From Coxiellaceae bacterium (GTDB lineage Bacteria; Pseudomonadota; Gammaproteobacteria; Comchoanobacterales; Comchoanobacteraceae), in contig CACKTD010000001.1 in NCBI GenBank assembly GCA_902603055.1, positions 62,001-126,000 on the forward strand: a stretch of DNA of 64,000 nucleotides. Direction: 5' to 3'. The notes beneath the pieces were generated by a model that saw only the letters and a list, made by a program, of their open reading frames with translations, had not been told where the DNA came from and searched no databases. Within the stretch, counting starts at the first letter, position 1; each line of letters begins with the position of its first letter. A program made the translations under genes and the position numbers. This document shows, in pieces, positions 30,752 through 39,487 of the stretch.

Positions 30752-32131
30752 ATGGATCATATTGTTATTTTGGCTGCGGGCAAAGGTTCGCGCATGAAGA
30801 GCCAAAAATCAAAAGCTGCACAAGTATTTGCAGGGCAACCATTAATACAATGGGTATATCGTTTAGCAAAAGCGTGTAATCCTAAATTCATTCATATTGT
30901 GCACAATGACAAAAATCAGATTGAGTTAGTCCGATTGGTTCCAGATCCAGAAATTTTATGGACTCTACAAGAATCTGTGTGTGGTACTGCAAATGCATTA
31001 CAATCTGCATTAGCTAATATTTATGAAGGTGATGTATTGGTGCTATATGCAGATATGCCATTATCAAACCTTGATGATTTAAAAGTGTTGAATCAACAAC
31101 CCGGTGATTTGAAGCTACTATCAGCGCATATTGATAATCCTCGTGGTTATGGCCGTGTTGTAAGGGATGATGCGGGTTCTGTTGAAGCAATTGTGGAAGA
31201 GTCGAATGCAAACGAAGCACAACAAGCCATTCAAGAGGTTTTCACAGGGATCTTAAGTGCATCCGCTGAACAATTGAAACAGTGGCTTGCAGGTGTTGCA
31301 AAGAATAAAATTCAATCAGAGTTTTTGCTGACTGATATTATAGGTCAAGCGCGTAAAAATAATTTCCAAGTGAATGCTATGCAATCGTCTAGTCAGTTTG
31401 CAGCATGTGGCGTAAATACAGCCGCACAAATGACCGCTTTAGAGAAAAGTTACTATAGATCTAGGGCTGATTCATTTTTGGCTTCAGGTGTGCGTATTTC
31501 AGATCCTGACAGATTCGTGTGTAAAGGTGAAGTTAAAATTGGTGTGGATACAATTATTGATCCAGATGTTACTATTGTAGGACCATGTGAGATTGGTTCT
31601 GAATGTAGCATTAGTCAGGGAGTTATTTTAGAGCAGGTTCAGATTGGTGATAACGTTCAAATAAAACCCTATAGTTACCTCAAGGAAACATATCTAGCAG
31701 CCGAAACAATCGTTGGACCTTATGCATATTGCAGACAAGGCACTGTTTTAGCAGATAAAGCTGAAGTAGGTGCATTTGTAGAAACAAAACAAGCTTATAT
31801 TGGACATAATTCAAAGGCAAAGCACTTAAGCTACCTTGGTGATATTGATATTGGTCAGTTTGTAAATATTGGTGCTGGGACCATCGTATGTAACTATGAT
31901 GGTCATTCAAAACATAAAACAATTATTGGTAATCACGTTTTTGTGGGTTCTGATTGCCAGTTGATTGCACCAGTTAATCTAAAAGATTATGCATTTGTTG
32001 CAGCTGGTACTTGTGTAACAATGGATATTCCTGAAAACCAATTAGCCATTGGCAGAGCACGTCAGACTAATCAGAGAAAGACTAGCAATATCAAGAAAAC
32101 ACCGACACTGATTGATGATGAAGCAGGCTAA
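30752..32131 (+). CDS. glmU: Bifunctional GlmU: N-acetylglucosamine-1-phosphate uridyltransferase and acetyltransferase
   Basis: Makes UDP-GlcNAc for peptidoglycan and lipid A. The N-terminal pyrophosphorylase has ILAAGKGSRMKSQKSKAAQV (the usual PKV of the loop reads KAAQ here) and LYADMPLS. From about residue 250 a left-handed beta-helix of hexapeptide repeats carries the acetyltransferase, with KHLSYLGDIDIGQFVNIGAG and TIVCNYDGHSKHKT. The 459-residue length is full. It sits at the end of the atp operon, a common gammaproteobacterial arrangement, and converges on the aldolase gene. Confidence 0.97.
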   Translation: MDHIVILAAGKGSRMKSQKSKAAQVFAGQPLIQWVYRLAKACNPKFIHIVHNDKNQIELVRLVPDPEILWTLQESVCGTANALQSALANIYEGDVLVLYADMPLSNLDDLKVLNQQPGDLKLLSAHIDNPRGYGRVVRDDAGSVEAIVEESNANEAQQAIQEVFTGILSASAEQLKQWLAGVAKNKIQSEFLLTDIIGQARKNNFQVNAMQSSSQFAACGVNTAAQMTALEKSYYRSRADSFLASGVRISDPDRFVCKGEVKIGVDTIIDPDVTIVGPCEIGSECSISQGVILEQVQIGDNVQIKPYSYLKETYLAAETIVGPYAYCRQGTVLADKAEVGAFVETKQAYIGHNSKAKHLSYLGDIDIGQFVNIGAGTIVCNYDGHSKHKTIIGNHVFVGSDCQLIAPVNLKDYAFVAAGTCVTMDIPENQLAIGRARQTNQRKTSNIKKTPTLIDDEAG

Positions 32132-32132
32132 T

Positions 32133-33134
32133 TCAAGCAGCTGACTTTTCTGCTTCAACTTCTGCTAAGCTTTCACAATTTTTGCGTGCATACTCAATAA
32201 ACTTCTTTTGGGCTGCCTTGATGTTTTTGTCGTTTCCTTTCCAGGCATCCATACATGGCTCTTGAAGTGCTCTTGCAAATGAAAAACTCATTCTCCAAGG
32301 TAACCAGCTACCTAGTTCATTAATGGTTTTTAAACATTCATAAGCATTTTCTGCACTCAATCCACCAGATAAAAAGTTTATTGATCTCACTGAGGCAGGT
32401 ACATGGTTCATGAATGTACTGAGTGTCCATTGGGCAACAAGCTTAGGATCAATCCGATATTGTGATTTAAGACCAGGTGTAATCATGTTTGGCTTTAAAA
32501 TAATGAGTGATAAGTCCACACCATGGATCTTTAGGGCCTTAAATAAATGTTCTAATACTGTTGCAGTGGCATTGGCACAATCTTCAATTGAATGATTGCC
32601 GTCTAATAATACTTCAGGTTCTACAATCGGAACAAAATCGTATGCTTGAGCTATTGCAGCATAACGGGCTAGTACTTCACAATTTGAAATAATCGCAGTT
32701 TCCGAAGGTGTATTTTGACTGATTCTAAATACATTACGCCATTTCGTGAATGTTGCACCCAACTCTTTATATTCAATTAGGCGAGGACCCAATGTGTCCA
32801 GTCCACGTGTGATCTTTTCATTATCACAAAAAGGTAGATTTTCAAGGCCTTCATCAACCTTAATGCCAATCTCAATATTTTTAGCCATTTCTTTGATAGA
32901 GCCTGCATCACCAGTTTGTCTGATTGTTTCATCAAACAGGATAACACCACTGATATAGTCCTCTATATTTGGTGATTGAAGGAGTAAACTTCGATAGCGG
33001 TATCGATTTTCTGGGGTTGAGTCTACACGAATGTTATTAAGACGTTTTGTAATTGTCTTATTGCTTTCATCTGCAGCTAAAATACCTGTGCCTGTACGCG
33101 TAAGCGCATCCATAGTTTTTTCAAGATTAGACAT
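32133..33134 (-). CDS. Class I fructose-bisphosphate aldolase (eukaryotic type)
   Basis: Cleaves fructose 1,6-bisphosphate in glycolysis through a Schiff base. The N-terminus GTGILAADESNKTITKRL, the FTKWRNVFRI segment, VPIVEPEVLLDGNHSIE, and the Schiff-base lysine in LKPNMITPGLKSQY match the animal and plant class I enzyme closely. FLSGGLSAENAYECLKTINE follows. At 333 residues it is slightly shorter than the 363-residue muscle protein, and ends before the C-terminal tyrosine tail. Bacteria more often use class II. A strong AAGGGGG site precedes the ATG. Confidence 0.95.
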   Translation of the reverse strand: MSNLEKTMDALTRTGTGILAADESNKTITKRLNNIRVDSTPENRYRYRSLLLQSPNIEDYISGVILFDETIRQTGDAGSIKEMAKNIEIGIKVDEGLENLPFCDNEKITRGLDTLGPRLIEYKELGATFTKWRNVFRISQNTPSETAIISNCEVLARYAAIAQAYDFVPIVEPEVLLDGNHSIEDCANATATVLEHLFKALKIHGVDLSLIILKPNMITPGLKSQYRIDPKLVAQWTLSTFMNHVPASVRSINFLSGGLSAENAYECLKTINELGSWLPWRMSFSFARALQEPCMDAWKGNDKNIKAAQKKFIEYARKNCESLAEVEAEKSAA

Positions 33135-33205
33135 ATTAATCCCCCTTCCCGCTAAATTTACCCTATATTAACAAATTTAATTTTAAAATTGTATATTTTT
33201 TTAAA

Positions 33206-33228
33206 AATGTCAATATAAACTTGACATT
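33206..33228. promoter_or_regulatory. Inverted repeat between divergent genes, possible operator
   Basis: AATGTCAA (33206-33213) and TTGACATT (33221-33228) are perfect 8-bp arms around a 7-base spacer, centred between the divergent aldolase and thioredoxin-fold genes. Each arm contains a TTGACA on its own strand. Clear -10 elements at 17 bases are not evident, so a repressor site is as likely as two -35 boxes. Confidence 0.35.
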
Positions 33229-33256
33229 AATTGTTCATTTAATCAATTTGATAACT

Positions 33257-33793
33257 ATGGCTTTAGTAGAATCTTCATTAAATCTTGGCAATAAAATACC
33301 CGATGTTTCATTACTTGACGTAGATTGTCAATCCGTTGCTCTGTCCGAGTTTTTAAAGCGAAATTTCACTTTGCTAATGATTTGGTGTAATCATTGTCCT
33401 TATGTGCAGCGTTTAGAGTCAACAGTGCTTGATTTAGAAAGCAAATGGGGTAATGAAGTTGCGTTTATTGCGATTAGTGCAAGTGACCCTGTTGCCTATC
33501 CAGAGGATAATATTGATGCAATGAAATTAAAGTCCCAGCACTATTCATTTCCCTATTTATATGATGAATATGGTCTTGTGGCTAAGCTTTTAGATTGTCA
33601 GTGTACACCAGAGTTTTTACTTTTTGATCGTGAAAATAAATTGTGTTTTCGTGGCGCATGTGATGATTCTAAATTTGATGATTCTGCCACTGGAGTATTG
33701 TTAGATGATGCAATAACAGCACTTATCAATAACAAAGCTATTGGTAAAATGTCACCTGCACTAGGATGTAGCATTAAATTCAAGGAAAGTTAA
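33257..33793 (+). CDS. Thioredoxin-fold (AhpC/TSA-like) protein
   Basis: This is a cytosolic thioredoxin-superfamily protein with a CxxC-type site in the motif MIWCNHCPYVQRL. The sequence GNKIPDVSLLDVDCQ, FIAISASDP and TPEFLLFDRENKLCFRG matches the AhpC/TSA-type redoxin family found beside peroxiredoxins. A role in thiol redox or peroxide defence is plausible. The ATG at 33257 is preferred to the TTG at 33221, which overlaps the inverted repeat. It is divergent from the aldolase gene and converges on greA. Confidence 0.85.
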   Translation: MALVESSLNLGNKIPDVSLLDVDCQSVALSEFLKRNFTLLMIWCNHCPYVQRLESTVLDLESKWGNEVAFIAISASDPVAYPEDNIDAMKLKSQHYSFPYLYDEYGLVAKLLDCQCTPEFLLFDRENKLCFRGACDDSKFDDSATGVLLDDAITALINNKAIGKMSPALGCSIKFKES

Positions 33794-33801
33794 GCGTAGC
33801 T

Positions 33802-34296
33802 TTAAGCTTCTTCAGCTTTAATTGGGCTTAGAGATATCTCCAATACCTCGTATTCTTTTTGACCGTTAGGAGTCTCTACCAACGCAGTATCTCCAACCTG
33901 TTTTCGTAAAAGTGCACGGGCAATGGGTGATGCAATAGACAGAAGACCCTTTGAAACATTAGCTTCATATTCCCCCACTATCTGGAATATAAACATATGC
34001 TCTGATTCAATATCAATGATCTTTACGTAAGCACCAAATACTACAAATTCGTCACTCTTGATTTTCGATAAATCAATGACCTCACCTAGAGATAAATACT
34101 GTTCGAGAGTTGCAATTCGTTCTTCGTTTAAGCGCTGTTCTTCTTTAGCTGCATGATATTCAGCATTTTCTTTTAAATCTCCAAGCTCACGAGCTTCACC
34201 AATTGCTTTGGATACACGCTGTCTTTTATCTTTAAGTTCAACGATCTCATTTTTCAATTGTTCAAAACCTTTTTGGGTGGATGGATATCTTTTCAT
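33802..34296 (-). CDS. greA: Transcription elongation factor GreA
   Basis: Rescues stalled RNA polymerase by stimulating transcript cleavage. The N-terminal coiled coil carries KAIGEARELGDLKENAEYHA, the acidic tip that reaches the active site. The C-terminal FKBP-like domain shows SPIARALLRKQVGD and VETPNGQKEYEVLEI. It is 164 residues, full length. It lies 10 bases after rpoH and is probably co-transcribed. Confidence 0.95.
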   Translation of the reverse strand: MKRYPSTQKGFEQLKNEIVELKDKRQRVSKAIGEARELGDLKENAEYHAAKEEQRLNEERIATLEQYLSLGEVIDLSKIKSDEFVVFGAYVKIIDIESEHMFIFQIVGEYEANVSKGLLSIASPIARALLRKQVGDTALVETPNGQKEYEVLEISLSPIKAEEA

Positions 34297-34306
34297 AATT
34301 AACTTC

Positions 34307-35167
34307 TTAATGTGTGTTTAAAAAACGTTTTAACTTTGCCAGCGCTTCCTTTTCAAGTTGTCTGACTCTCTCATGAGATATGTTTAGATCTTTTGCTAAA
34401 TCGGTTAGTGTGACTTTCTTGTCTTCATTTAACCACCTTGCTTGTATGATGGTCTTGCTACGCTCATCAAGTTGAGCAACACATTTAGCAACAGATTGTG
34501 TCATTTTAGGGTCATAGCTAGTATCTTGATCTGGTGCATATGTTGTATCTGCAACAAGGGAATAATTGTTTTGTTGGACTTCGCCTTCATTTTGTTCTTC
34601 AAAATCATGAATCAGTTGTGTGTCAGATGCATAAAGTCTAGAAATCATAGTTTCTACATCTTTCTTGGTAACATTTAATGAAGAGCAAATATAATCAACA
34701 TCATTTTTATCAAACCAATTTTTTTTCATGCTCCGTAAGTTGAAAAACAACTTCTTATGCGCTTTAGTCGTCGCAACCTTAACAATTCTCCAGTTTTTTA
34801 GGACGAAATCATTGATTTTTGATTTGATCCAGTAAACAGCGAATGTTACTAGTCTGACGCCTGCTTGAGGGTTAAATCGTTTAACGGCTTCCATTAACCC
34901 AACATTGCCTTCCTGAATAAGGTCTGCCAATCCAAGTCCGTATCCTTTGTAACCACGGGCTACATGTACGACAAATCGAAGGTGCGACATGATTAATTGT
35001 CTTGCAGCGTTGATTGATCCATTACGCATCTCATCTAACAGTTCGATTTCCTGTTCTTTAGATAAGACAGGGATCCGATTGACGAAAGCCAGATAGGCTT
35101 CGAGAGATCCTATGGGGGCATTATTAATAATTGCTAACTTATTGTTGCTTATATTATAGTCATCCAT
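34307..35167 (-). CDS. rpoH: RNA polymerase sigma-32 (heat-shock sigma factor)
   Basis: Directs RNA polymerase to heat-shock promoters. Region 2 reads LADLIQEGNVGLMEAVKRFN and VRLVTFAVYWIKSKINDFVLK. The RpoH-box characteristic of sigma-32 is HKKLFFNLRSMKK. Region 4.2 has VTLTDLAKDLNISHERVRQLE. At 286 residues it is normal. Its start is preceded very closely by a TATTAT sequence. The presence of sigma-32 together with greA is unremarkable. Confidence 0.95.
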   Translation of the reverse strand: MDDYNISNNKLAIINNAPIGSLEAYLAFVNRIPVLSKEQEIELLDEMRNGSINAARQLIMSHLRFVVHVARGYKGYGLGLADLIQEGNVGLMEAVKRFNPQAGVRLVTFAVYWIKSKINDFVLKNWRIVKVATTKAHKKLFFNLRSMKKNWFDKNDVDYICSSLNVTKKDVETMISRLYASDTQLIHDFEEQNEGEVQQNNYSLVADTTYAPDQDTSYDPKMTQSVAKCVAQLDERSKTIIQARWLNEDKKVTLTDLAKDLNISHERVRQLEKEALAKLKRFLNTH

Positions 35168-35173
35168 GCTCGT

Positions 35174-35179
35174 ATAATA
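35174..35179 (-). promoter_or_regulatory. Putative -10 element of rpoH, six bases from the start codon
   Basis: On the minus strand TATTAT is followed by six bases and then ATG of rpoH. No Shine-Dalgarno sequence is seen. At a 17-base distance the -35 would read TAGATT, a weak match. A leaderless transcript is one reading. Confidence 0.3.
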
Positions 35180-35282
35180 GCACGCTTTAGATGCGAAATC
35201 TAGTTTCAGTGGCGCATGATTTATGGCTGGACTTATGATAAGAAAATGATATGCTGTAGCCTATGAATAATATGCTTTGTGT

Positions 35283-36473
35283 ATGAAATCGTATTTGGTG
35301 GTGGTATTTTCAGCAGTCCTCTCAATATTGGGACTATCCTTCTTTTTAGATGAGGTGTCTGCTGATAATCAGGAGTTCATCTTAGAGTCAGAGTCTGATG
35401 CTACAAGTATCAGCTCAGATATATTGTACCTCAAGCCAAAGCAAACTGTTTTAAATTTTCTCGAGTCTCAGGGTGTTTCACATTCGTTGGCAAAAACGAT
35501 CTGGAAAAACCCAAAATCAAAACAAACATTGCTATCGGGTATAACAACTGAAAACCCCATTATTTGCGATAAATCTAACGGTGTATGGCATTATTGTCAT
35601 ATTTTAATTGCGCCCAAGCGCGTGATTCGTATTGCAAAACATGGTGATGAGATTCTGATCACTGATCAATATAGCGAGCCTCAAAAATCCATTGATTATG
35701 GACGAATTCATATTAAAAGCTCTATCTTTAGAGATGGTGAGATTTACGATAAAATGCTCTTGAATGAGCTCAATTTAGCCCTTGTTGGTTTCTTGAAGCG
35801 CGGTAATGCAGTTCAACCGGATGATTTCGTTGAGTTTTTATATGAGCGTAAGCACTATGATCAAGGATTTGAGGTTGTTGGTCATGTGGTGGATATGGTT
35901 TACAAAGGTAAAAAACAAAATATTCATTTATCTCGTTATAAGACAAAGGGAAATAACTTCTTTGATGACAATGGTACCTCTGCTACAAAAGGGTTTTTAA
36001 AGTACCCTGTTAAAAATGCTTACATTAGCTCCCCTTTTTCTAAAGGACGAAAGCATCCAGTGTATGGTGTGACTAAGCCACATCATGGTGTGGATTTAGC
36101 TGCAAAGAAAAATAGTAAGATCGTTGCAACTGCCCCTGGAAAGGTTATTTTTGTGGGCCCTAAAGGTGGCTATGGTAATTCTGTCATGCTGCAGCATAAA
36201 AACAGTTATATCACATTATATGCACATATGAACAAGTTCCCAAAAGGGTTGAAGGTTGGTCAGAATGTCAAAGCAGGGGATCTCATTGGTTACGTTGGTT
36301 CAACGGGTATCTCAACAGGGCCGCATGTTCATTATGAGATTAGGCATCACAATATTCCTATTGATCCAATGAAGTCTCAGGTGAAGCGCTTATCCCAGTT
36401 AAGCGGTAAGGATTTGAAAGATCATAAACAAAATCAAGCAAATTGGGATATGTTGCGACTAAGTTTCAGTTAG
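35283..36473 (+). CDS. M23 family metallopeptidase (murein DD-endopeptidase type)
   Basis: Zn-dependent peptidoglycan hydrolase of the LytM/MepM group, exported to the periplasm. The start at ATG 35283 gives a signal/anchor segment (about 1-22). The middle region has an opacity-associated/LysM-like and CsgG-like fold area (about 50-240) with the LKPKQTVLNFLESQG stretch. The peptidase domain shows HPVYGVTKPHHGVDLAA (first His and Asp ligands) and GPHVHYEIR with the second histidine pair. It lacks no metal ligand that I can see. A role in cell-wall growth or daughter separation is inferred. Confidence 0.92.
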   Translation: MKSYLVVVFSAVLSILGLSFFLDEVSADNQEFILESESDATSISSDILYLKPKQTVLNFLESQGVSHSLAKTIWKNPKSKQTLLSGITTENPIICDKSNGVWHYCHILIAPKRVIRIAKHGDEILITDQYSEPQKSIDYGRIHIKSSIFRDGEIYDKMLLNELNLALVGFLKRGNAVQPDDFVEFLYERKHYDQGFEVVGHVVDMVYKGKKQNIHLSRYKTKGNNFFDDNGTSATKGFLKYPVKNAYISSPFSKGRKHPVYGVTKPHHGVDLAAKKNSKIVATAPGKVIFVGPKGGYGNSVMLQHKNSYITLYAHMNKFPKGLKVGQNVKAGDLIGYVGSTGISTGPHVHYEIRHHNIPIDPMKSQVKRLSQLSGKDLKDHKQNQANWDMLRLSFS

Positions 36474-36481
36474 TTGTCTGG

Positions 36482-37093
36482 TTAAACGTATAAAGCTACA
36501 GTTGTCATCAGTTTTGATTGAGCTTTCATTACTTTGATTAACAGTGGATGCAACTTGGAGTTTGTAAATTGTTGGGCTGTTTCGGAGTGTCCAAGTTCTT
36601 CTCCCCACATCTTGTCTAATATAAACTGTGATTGGGTATCGATCCAAGGCAAGATTGCAAGGTGACCTTCTAAATGTCGCCCCACCTGTTGTTCAGTTTC
36701 ATCTAGGAATGCCGCATTTTGCTCATCACTTAGGAAACTGATTGTATAACTTAATAAAAGTGCTCCCAAGAACCAGATTTCTAAGATGTGGCTGGGGTGT
36801 GTATCAAGTCGATCCATTGCTTTTTTACACCAAATTAAATGGTCGATTTCTTCATGTTTTGCATGCTCTAGTGTCGTTGAAAGTTTTTCTGTGTGAGCTG
36901 TATAAATTTGTGCAATATATAATGCTTGAGCACATACTTCACCAACATGATTCACTCGCATCATTCTCCCTGCTTTTTTACGGTCATAGTCGGACATGAA
37001 ATATTTTTGATGTTGCGTAAAGTCTCTATCGGTTGTGCTTGGATAGATGGTTTTAAGATTCGAGTCAATTGTTTCAATAATATAGTTAATCAT
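36482..37093 (-). CDS. coq7: 5-demethoxyubiquinol hydroxylase Coq7/UbiF type
   Basis: Di-iron hydroxylase acting late in ubiquinone synthesis. The family start RMMRVNHVGEVCAQALYIAQ supplies the first Glu ligand, HAKHEEIDHLIWC the E-x-x-H pair, and HLEGHLAILPWIDTQ with EELGHSE complete the ferritin-like four-helix ligands. At 203 residues it is a full COQ7-type enzyme rather than the flavin-dependent UbiF of E. coli. It works with ubiA in this window. Confidence 0.94.
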   Translation of the reverse strand: MINYIIETIDSNLKTIYPSTTDRDFTQHQKYFMSDYDRKKAGRMMRVNHVGEVCAQALYIAQIYTAHTEKLSTTLEHAKHEEIDHLIWCKKAMDRLDTHPSHILEIWFLGALLLSYTISFLSDEQNAAFLDETEQQVGRHLEGHLAILPWIDTQSQFILDKMWGEELGHSETAQQFTNSKLHPLLIKVMKAQSKLMTTVALYV

Positions 37094-37134
37094 ATACTAT
37101 TATTTTACTACTTTTTAAGATTTTTTGAAATCAT

Positions 37135-37164
37135 TGCATCAATCTAATTTCTAAGGTTATAATC
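37135..37164 (+). promoter_or_regulatory. Putative promoter of the yqgE-ruvX-dnaA block
   Basis: TTGCAT (37135-37140), an 18-base spacer and a perfect TATAAT (37159-37164) precede the yqgE ATG at 37171 by only six bases. Only three of six -35 bases match. The transcript would start at or next to the ATG, so a leaderless message is possible. The block through recF is then read from this promoter or from others inside it. Confidence 0.45.
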
Positions 37165-37170
37165 GCTGCT

Positions 37171-37710
37171 ATGGATAGTCAGCTGAATCTAGAGTCCCAA
37201 TTTCTTCTCGCAAACCCAAGATTGGATATTCATGAGATTTATGGTGATACGTTACTCTATGTTTACGAACAAACCCAAAGTTATGTTCGGGCATTGATTA
37301 TTAATAAGCCTCTTAATGTCTCTTTACAGCAATTAATGAACAAGCAATATGGTTCTACGCTATCGGTGATCGACGATATGGTTGTGTATGATGGTGGGCC
37401 TTATCATACGCATAAGACATTTGCATGTTTTTCTGATGACTATGTTCATTTTAGGGTGTCTGCGAGCAAGACTTTATTACGTGACATTGCCGAAGGACAT
37501 GGTCCATTAAAAAGCTTTTTATTTATGGGTTGTTGTGAATGGTCATTATCTAGTTTGATGAATGACTTATATCAAGATAATTGGATGGTTATTCCCGGTG
37601 TAATATCAGATGTGATGCGAATTGCTCCATGTGCTCGTAGAGAGTATCTTTTGAAGCATATAGGTGTTGATTTAAACTATTATTTTAATTTTCAAAGGCT
37701 TGAAGCTTGA
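37171..37710 (+). CDS. yqgE: YqgE/AlgH family protein (UPF0301)
   Basis: This is a cytosolic protein of unknown biochemical role. The family pattern SQFLLANPRLD, ALIINKPLNVSL, VYDGGPY and FMGCCEWSLSSLMNDL is clear, where the usual GYAGWSxGQLE-type segment is altered. Length of 179 residues is normal. It is often next to ruvX, as here (4-base overlap), so it is transcribed with it. Confidence 0.9.
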   Translation: MDSQLNLESQFLLANPRLDIHEIYGDTLLYVYEQTQSYVRALIINKPLNVSLQQLMNKQYGSTLSVIDDMVVYDGGPYHTHKTFACFSDDYVHFRVSASKTLLRDIAEGHGPLKSFLFMGCCEWSLSSLMNDLYQDNWMVIPGVISDVMRIAPCARREYLLKHIGVDLNYYFNFQRLEA

Positions 37711-38120
37711 TTGTACTAGGGATTGATTATGGCCCCATTCATTTGGGGTTAAGTGTCGGAGATACCTTGTCATGTCAAGCAAAGTCGTTAGATGGGCTTA
37801 AAGTGACTAAAAAGGGCGTTTATTGGCCCAAGCTTGATGACATTGTGCGCCATTGGCAACCTGTAAAGTTAATTGTTGGTTTGCCTTTAAATGCAGATGG
37901 CACGTATCAACATATGACTCGAGAAGCTATAAATTTTGCTGAACAGTGTAAGGCTCGTTATAATATTCCTTTTGAGTTATGCGACGAGCGTTGGACGACA
38001 GTTGAGGCGAAAGCGACGTTATTTTCTGAAAAAGGCACCAAGTCGCTTAAAAAAAACAAAATTGACGCGATGTCAGCGCAAATAATACTGCAGCAGTGGT
38101 TAGATAATTTGAATCGTTGA
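37707..38120 (+). CDS. ruvX: Putative pre-16S rRNA nuclease / Holliday junction resolvase-like (YqgF)
   Basis: RNase H-fold nuclease proposed to trim the 5' end of 16S rRNA. The start VLGIDYGPIHLGLSVGD holds the first catalytic Asp, followed by VGLPLNADG and DERWTTVEA. The start is TTG at 37707 overlapping the yqgE stop (TTGA). The 137-residue length is normal. The usual GxxRIG loop reads GPIHLG. It is followed 28 bases later by dnaA. Confidence 0.93.
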   Translation: MIVLGIDYGPIHLGLSVGDTLSCQAKSLDGLKVTKKGVYWPKLDDIVRHWQPVKLIVGLPLNADGTYQHMTREAINFAEQCKARYNIPFELCDERWTTVEAKATLFSEKGTKSLKKNKIDAMSAQIILQQWLDNLNR

Positions 38121-38147
38121 TTTGATTAATGTAATATAGGGTTTCTG

Positions 38148-39479
38148 ATGAGTGAAGTATCCCCGGTATGGCAAGATTGCCTAGATGAATTAAGAAGTGA
38201 AGTTGATGAAAGAAATTTCATGTTATGGCTGATGCCGCTTCAAGCTGTGGAGGAGACAAACACTTTAAAGCTGTATGCTCCTAATGTGCATGTTAAAGAT
38301 CATGTGGTTGAGCATTTTGTTGAAACAATAAAAAGTGTATTAGCAAGAATTGCTGATACTTATCAATTACAGATTACAGAGGGTGCGCCCCCTGTTCACT
38401 CTACTGCTCAAACGAATGGCTCTTCTTCAGTTCAAAAAAGCGCTGAGGCTACAAAGGAATCGACCGATGCATCGCTTTCACCTAATTTCACTATTGATCA
38501 ATTCGTTCCTGGTAAATCAAATGAACTAGCGTTGGCTGCGGTTAAGCAAATCGTTGCGCGCCCAGGTGTGTCTTATAATCCATTGTTTATTATTGGTGAC
38601 TCAGGTTTGGGGAAGACGCACTTGATGCAGGCAGCAGGGCATGCAATCAGCACTAAATTGCCGAATGTGATTTATGTGCCCTCCGAGCGATTTGTTACTG
38701 AGATGGTAAGAGCGTTGCAGGCAGGTGAAATAGATGCCTTTAAATCACGTTATCGTAATGCTGATGCATTGCTCATTGATGATGTTCAGTTTTTTTCAAA
38801 GAAGCTTAGAACACAAGAAGAGTTCTTTCATGCGTTTAATGCCTTAACTGAATCAGGGAAGCAGGTCATTTTAACGAGTGATAAATACCCTCAAGAATTA
38901 GAGGGGCTAGAAGGCCGCTTAAAGACCCGATTTAGTTATGGGTTGACTGTAAGTATGGATCCACCTGATTTAGAGACGAGGGTGGCTATTTTAAAGGCAA
39001 AAGCAGAATTTTCACATTTGGATCTTCCTGAGGATGTCGCATTTTTTATTGCGAGTAATATCCAGACAAATGTCAGGGAGTTAGAGGGTGCTCTTCGTAA
39101 GGTGATGGCTACGGCACACTTTTTGCAGGCCCCAATCGATGTTGCTTTTGCAAAAGAGTCCTTAAAGGAGTTGATTTCAATGCAGCAAAGGCTGATTACG
39201 ATTGACCGGATTCAAAGGACTGTTGCTAGTCACTTTAATATTAAGGTAGCAGACTTGAAGTCCACGAAACGAGCTCGTAATATTGCTCGTCCACGTCAAT
39301 TATCGATGTGTTTGTCCAAAGAGTTGTCTAATAAAAGTTTGATGGAGATCGGTGAGTATCATGGTGGTCGTGATCATACTACTGTGATTCATGCGTGTAA
39401 ACAGGTTGATAAAATTATTCGTGAAAACCCTGATTTTTATGAAGATTACAATATTATTAAAAGGTTGTTAGTTCAATAG
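38148..39479 (+). CDS. dnaA: Chromosomal replication initiator DnaA
   Basis: Binds DnaA boxes at oriC and opens the duplex. Domain I (residues 1-85, WQDCLDELRSEVDERNFMLW) and a short linker are followed by the AAA+ domain with IGDSGLGKTHLMQAAG (Walker A), ALLIDDVQFF (Walker B) and ETRVAILKAKAE (sensor II region). The DNA-binding domain ends in GGRDHTTVIHACKQ, the DnaA signature. It is 443 residues. Here it follows yqgE-ruvX, rather than the more usual rpmH-divergent setting. Confidence 0.98.
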   Translation: MSEVSPVWQDCLDELRSEVDERNFMLWLMPLQAVEETNTLKLYAPNVHVKDHVVEHFVETIKSVLARIADTYQLQITEGAPPVHSTAQTNGSSSVQKSAEATKESTDASLSPNFTIDQFVPGKSNELALAAVKQIVARPGVSYNPLFIIGDSGLGKTHLMQAAGHAISTKLPNVIYVPSERFVTEMVRALQAGEIDAFKSRYRNADALLIDDVQFFSKKLRTQEEFFHAFNALTESGKQVILTSDKYPQELEGLEGRLKTRFSYGLTVSMDPPDLETRVAILKAKAEFSHLDLPEDVAFFIASNIQTNVRELEGALRKVMATAHFLQAPIDVAFAKESLKELISMQQRLITIDRIQRTVASHFNIKVADLKSTKRARNIARPRQLSMCLSKELSNKSLMEIGEYHGGRDHTTVIHACKQVDKIIRENPDFYEDYNIIKRLLVQ

Positions 39480-39487
39480 GTGAAGAT

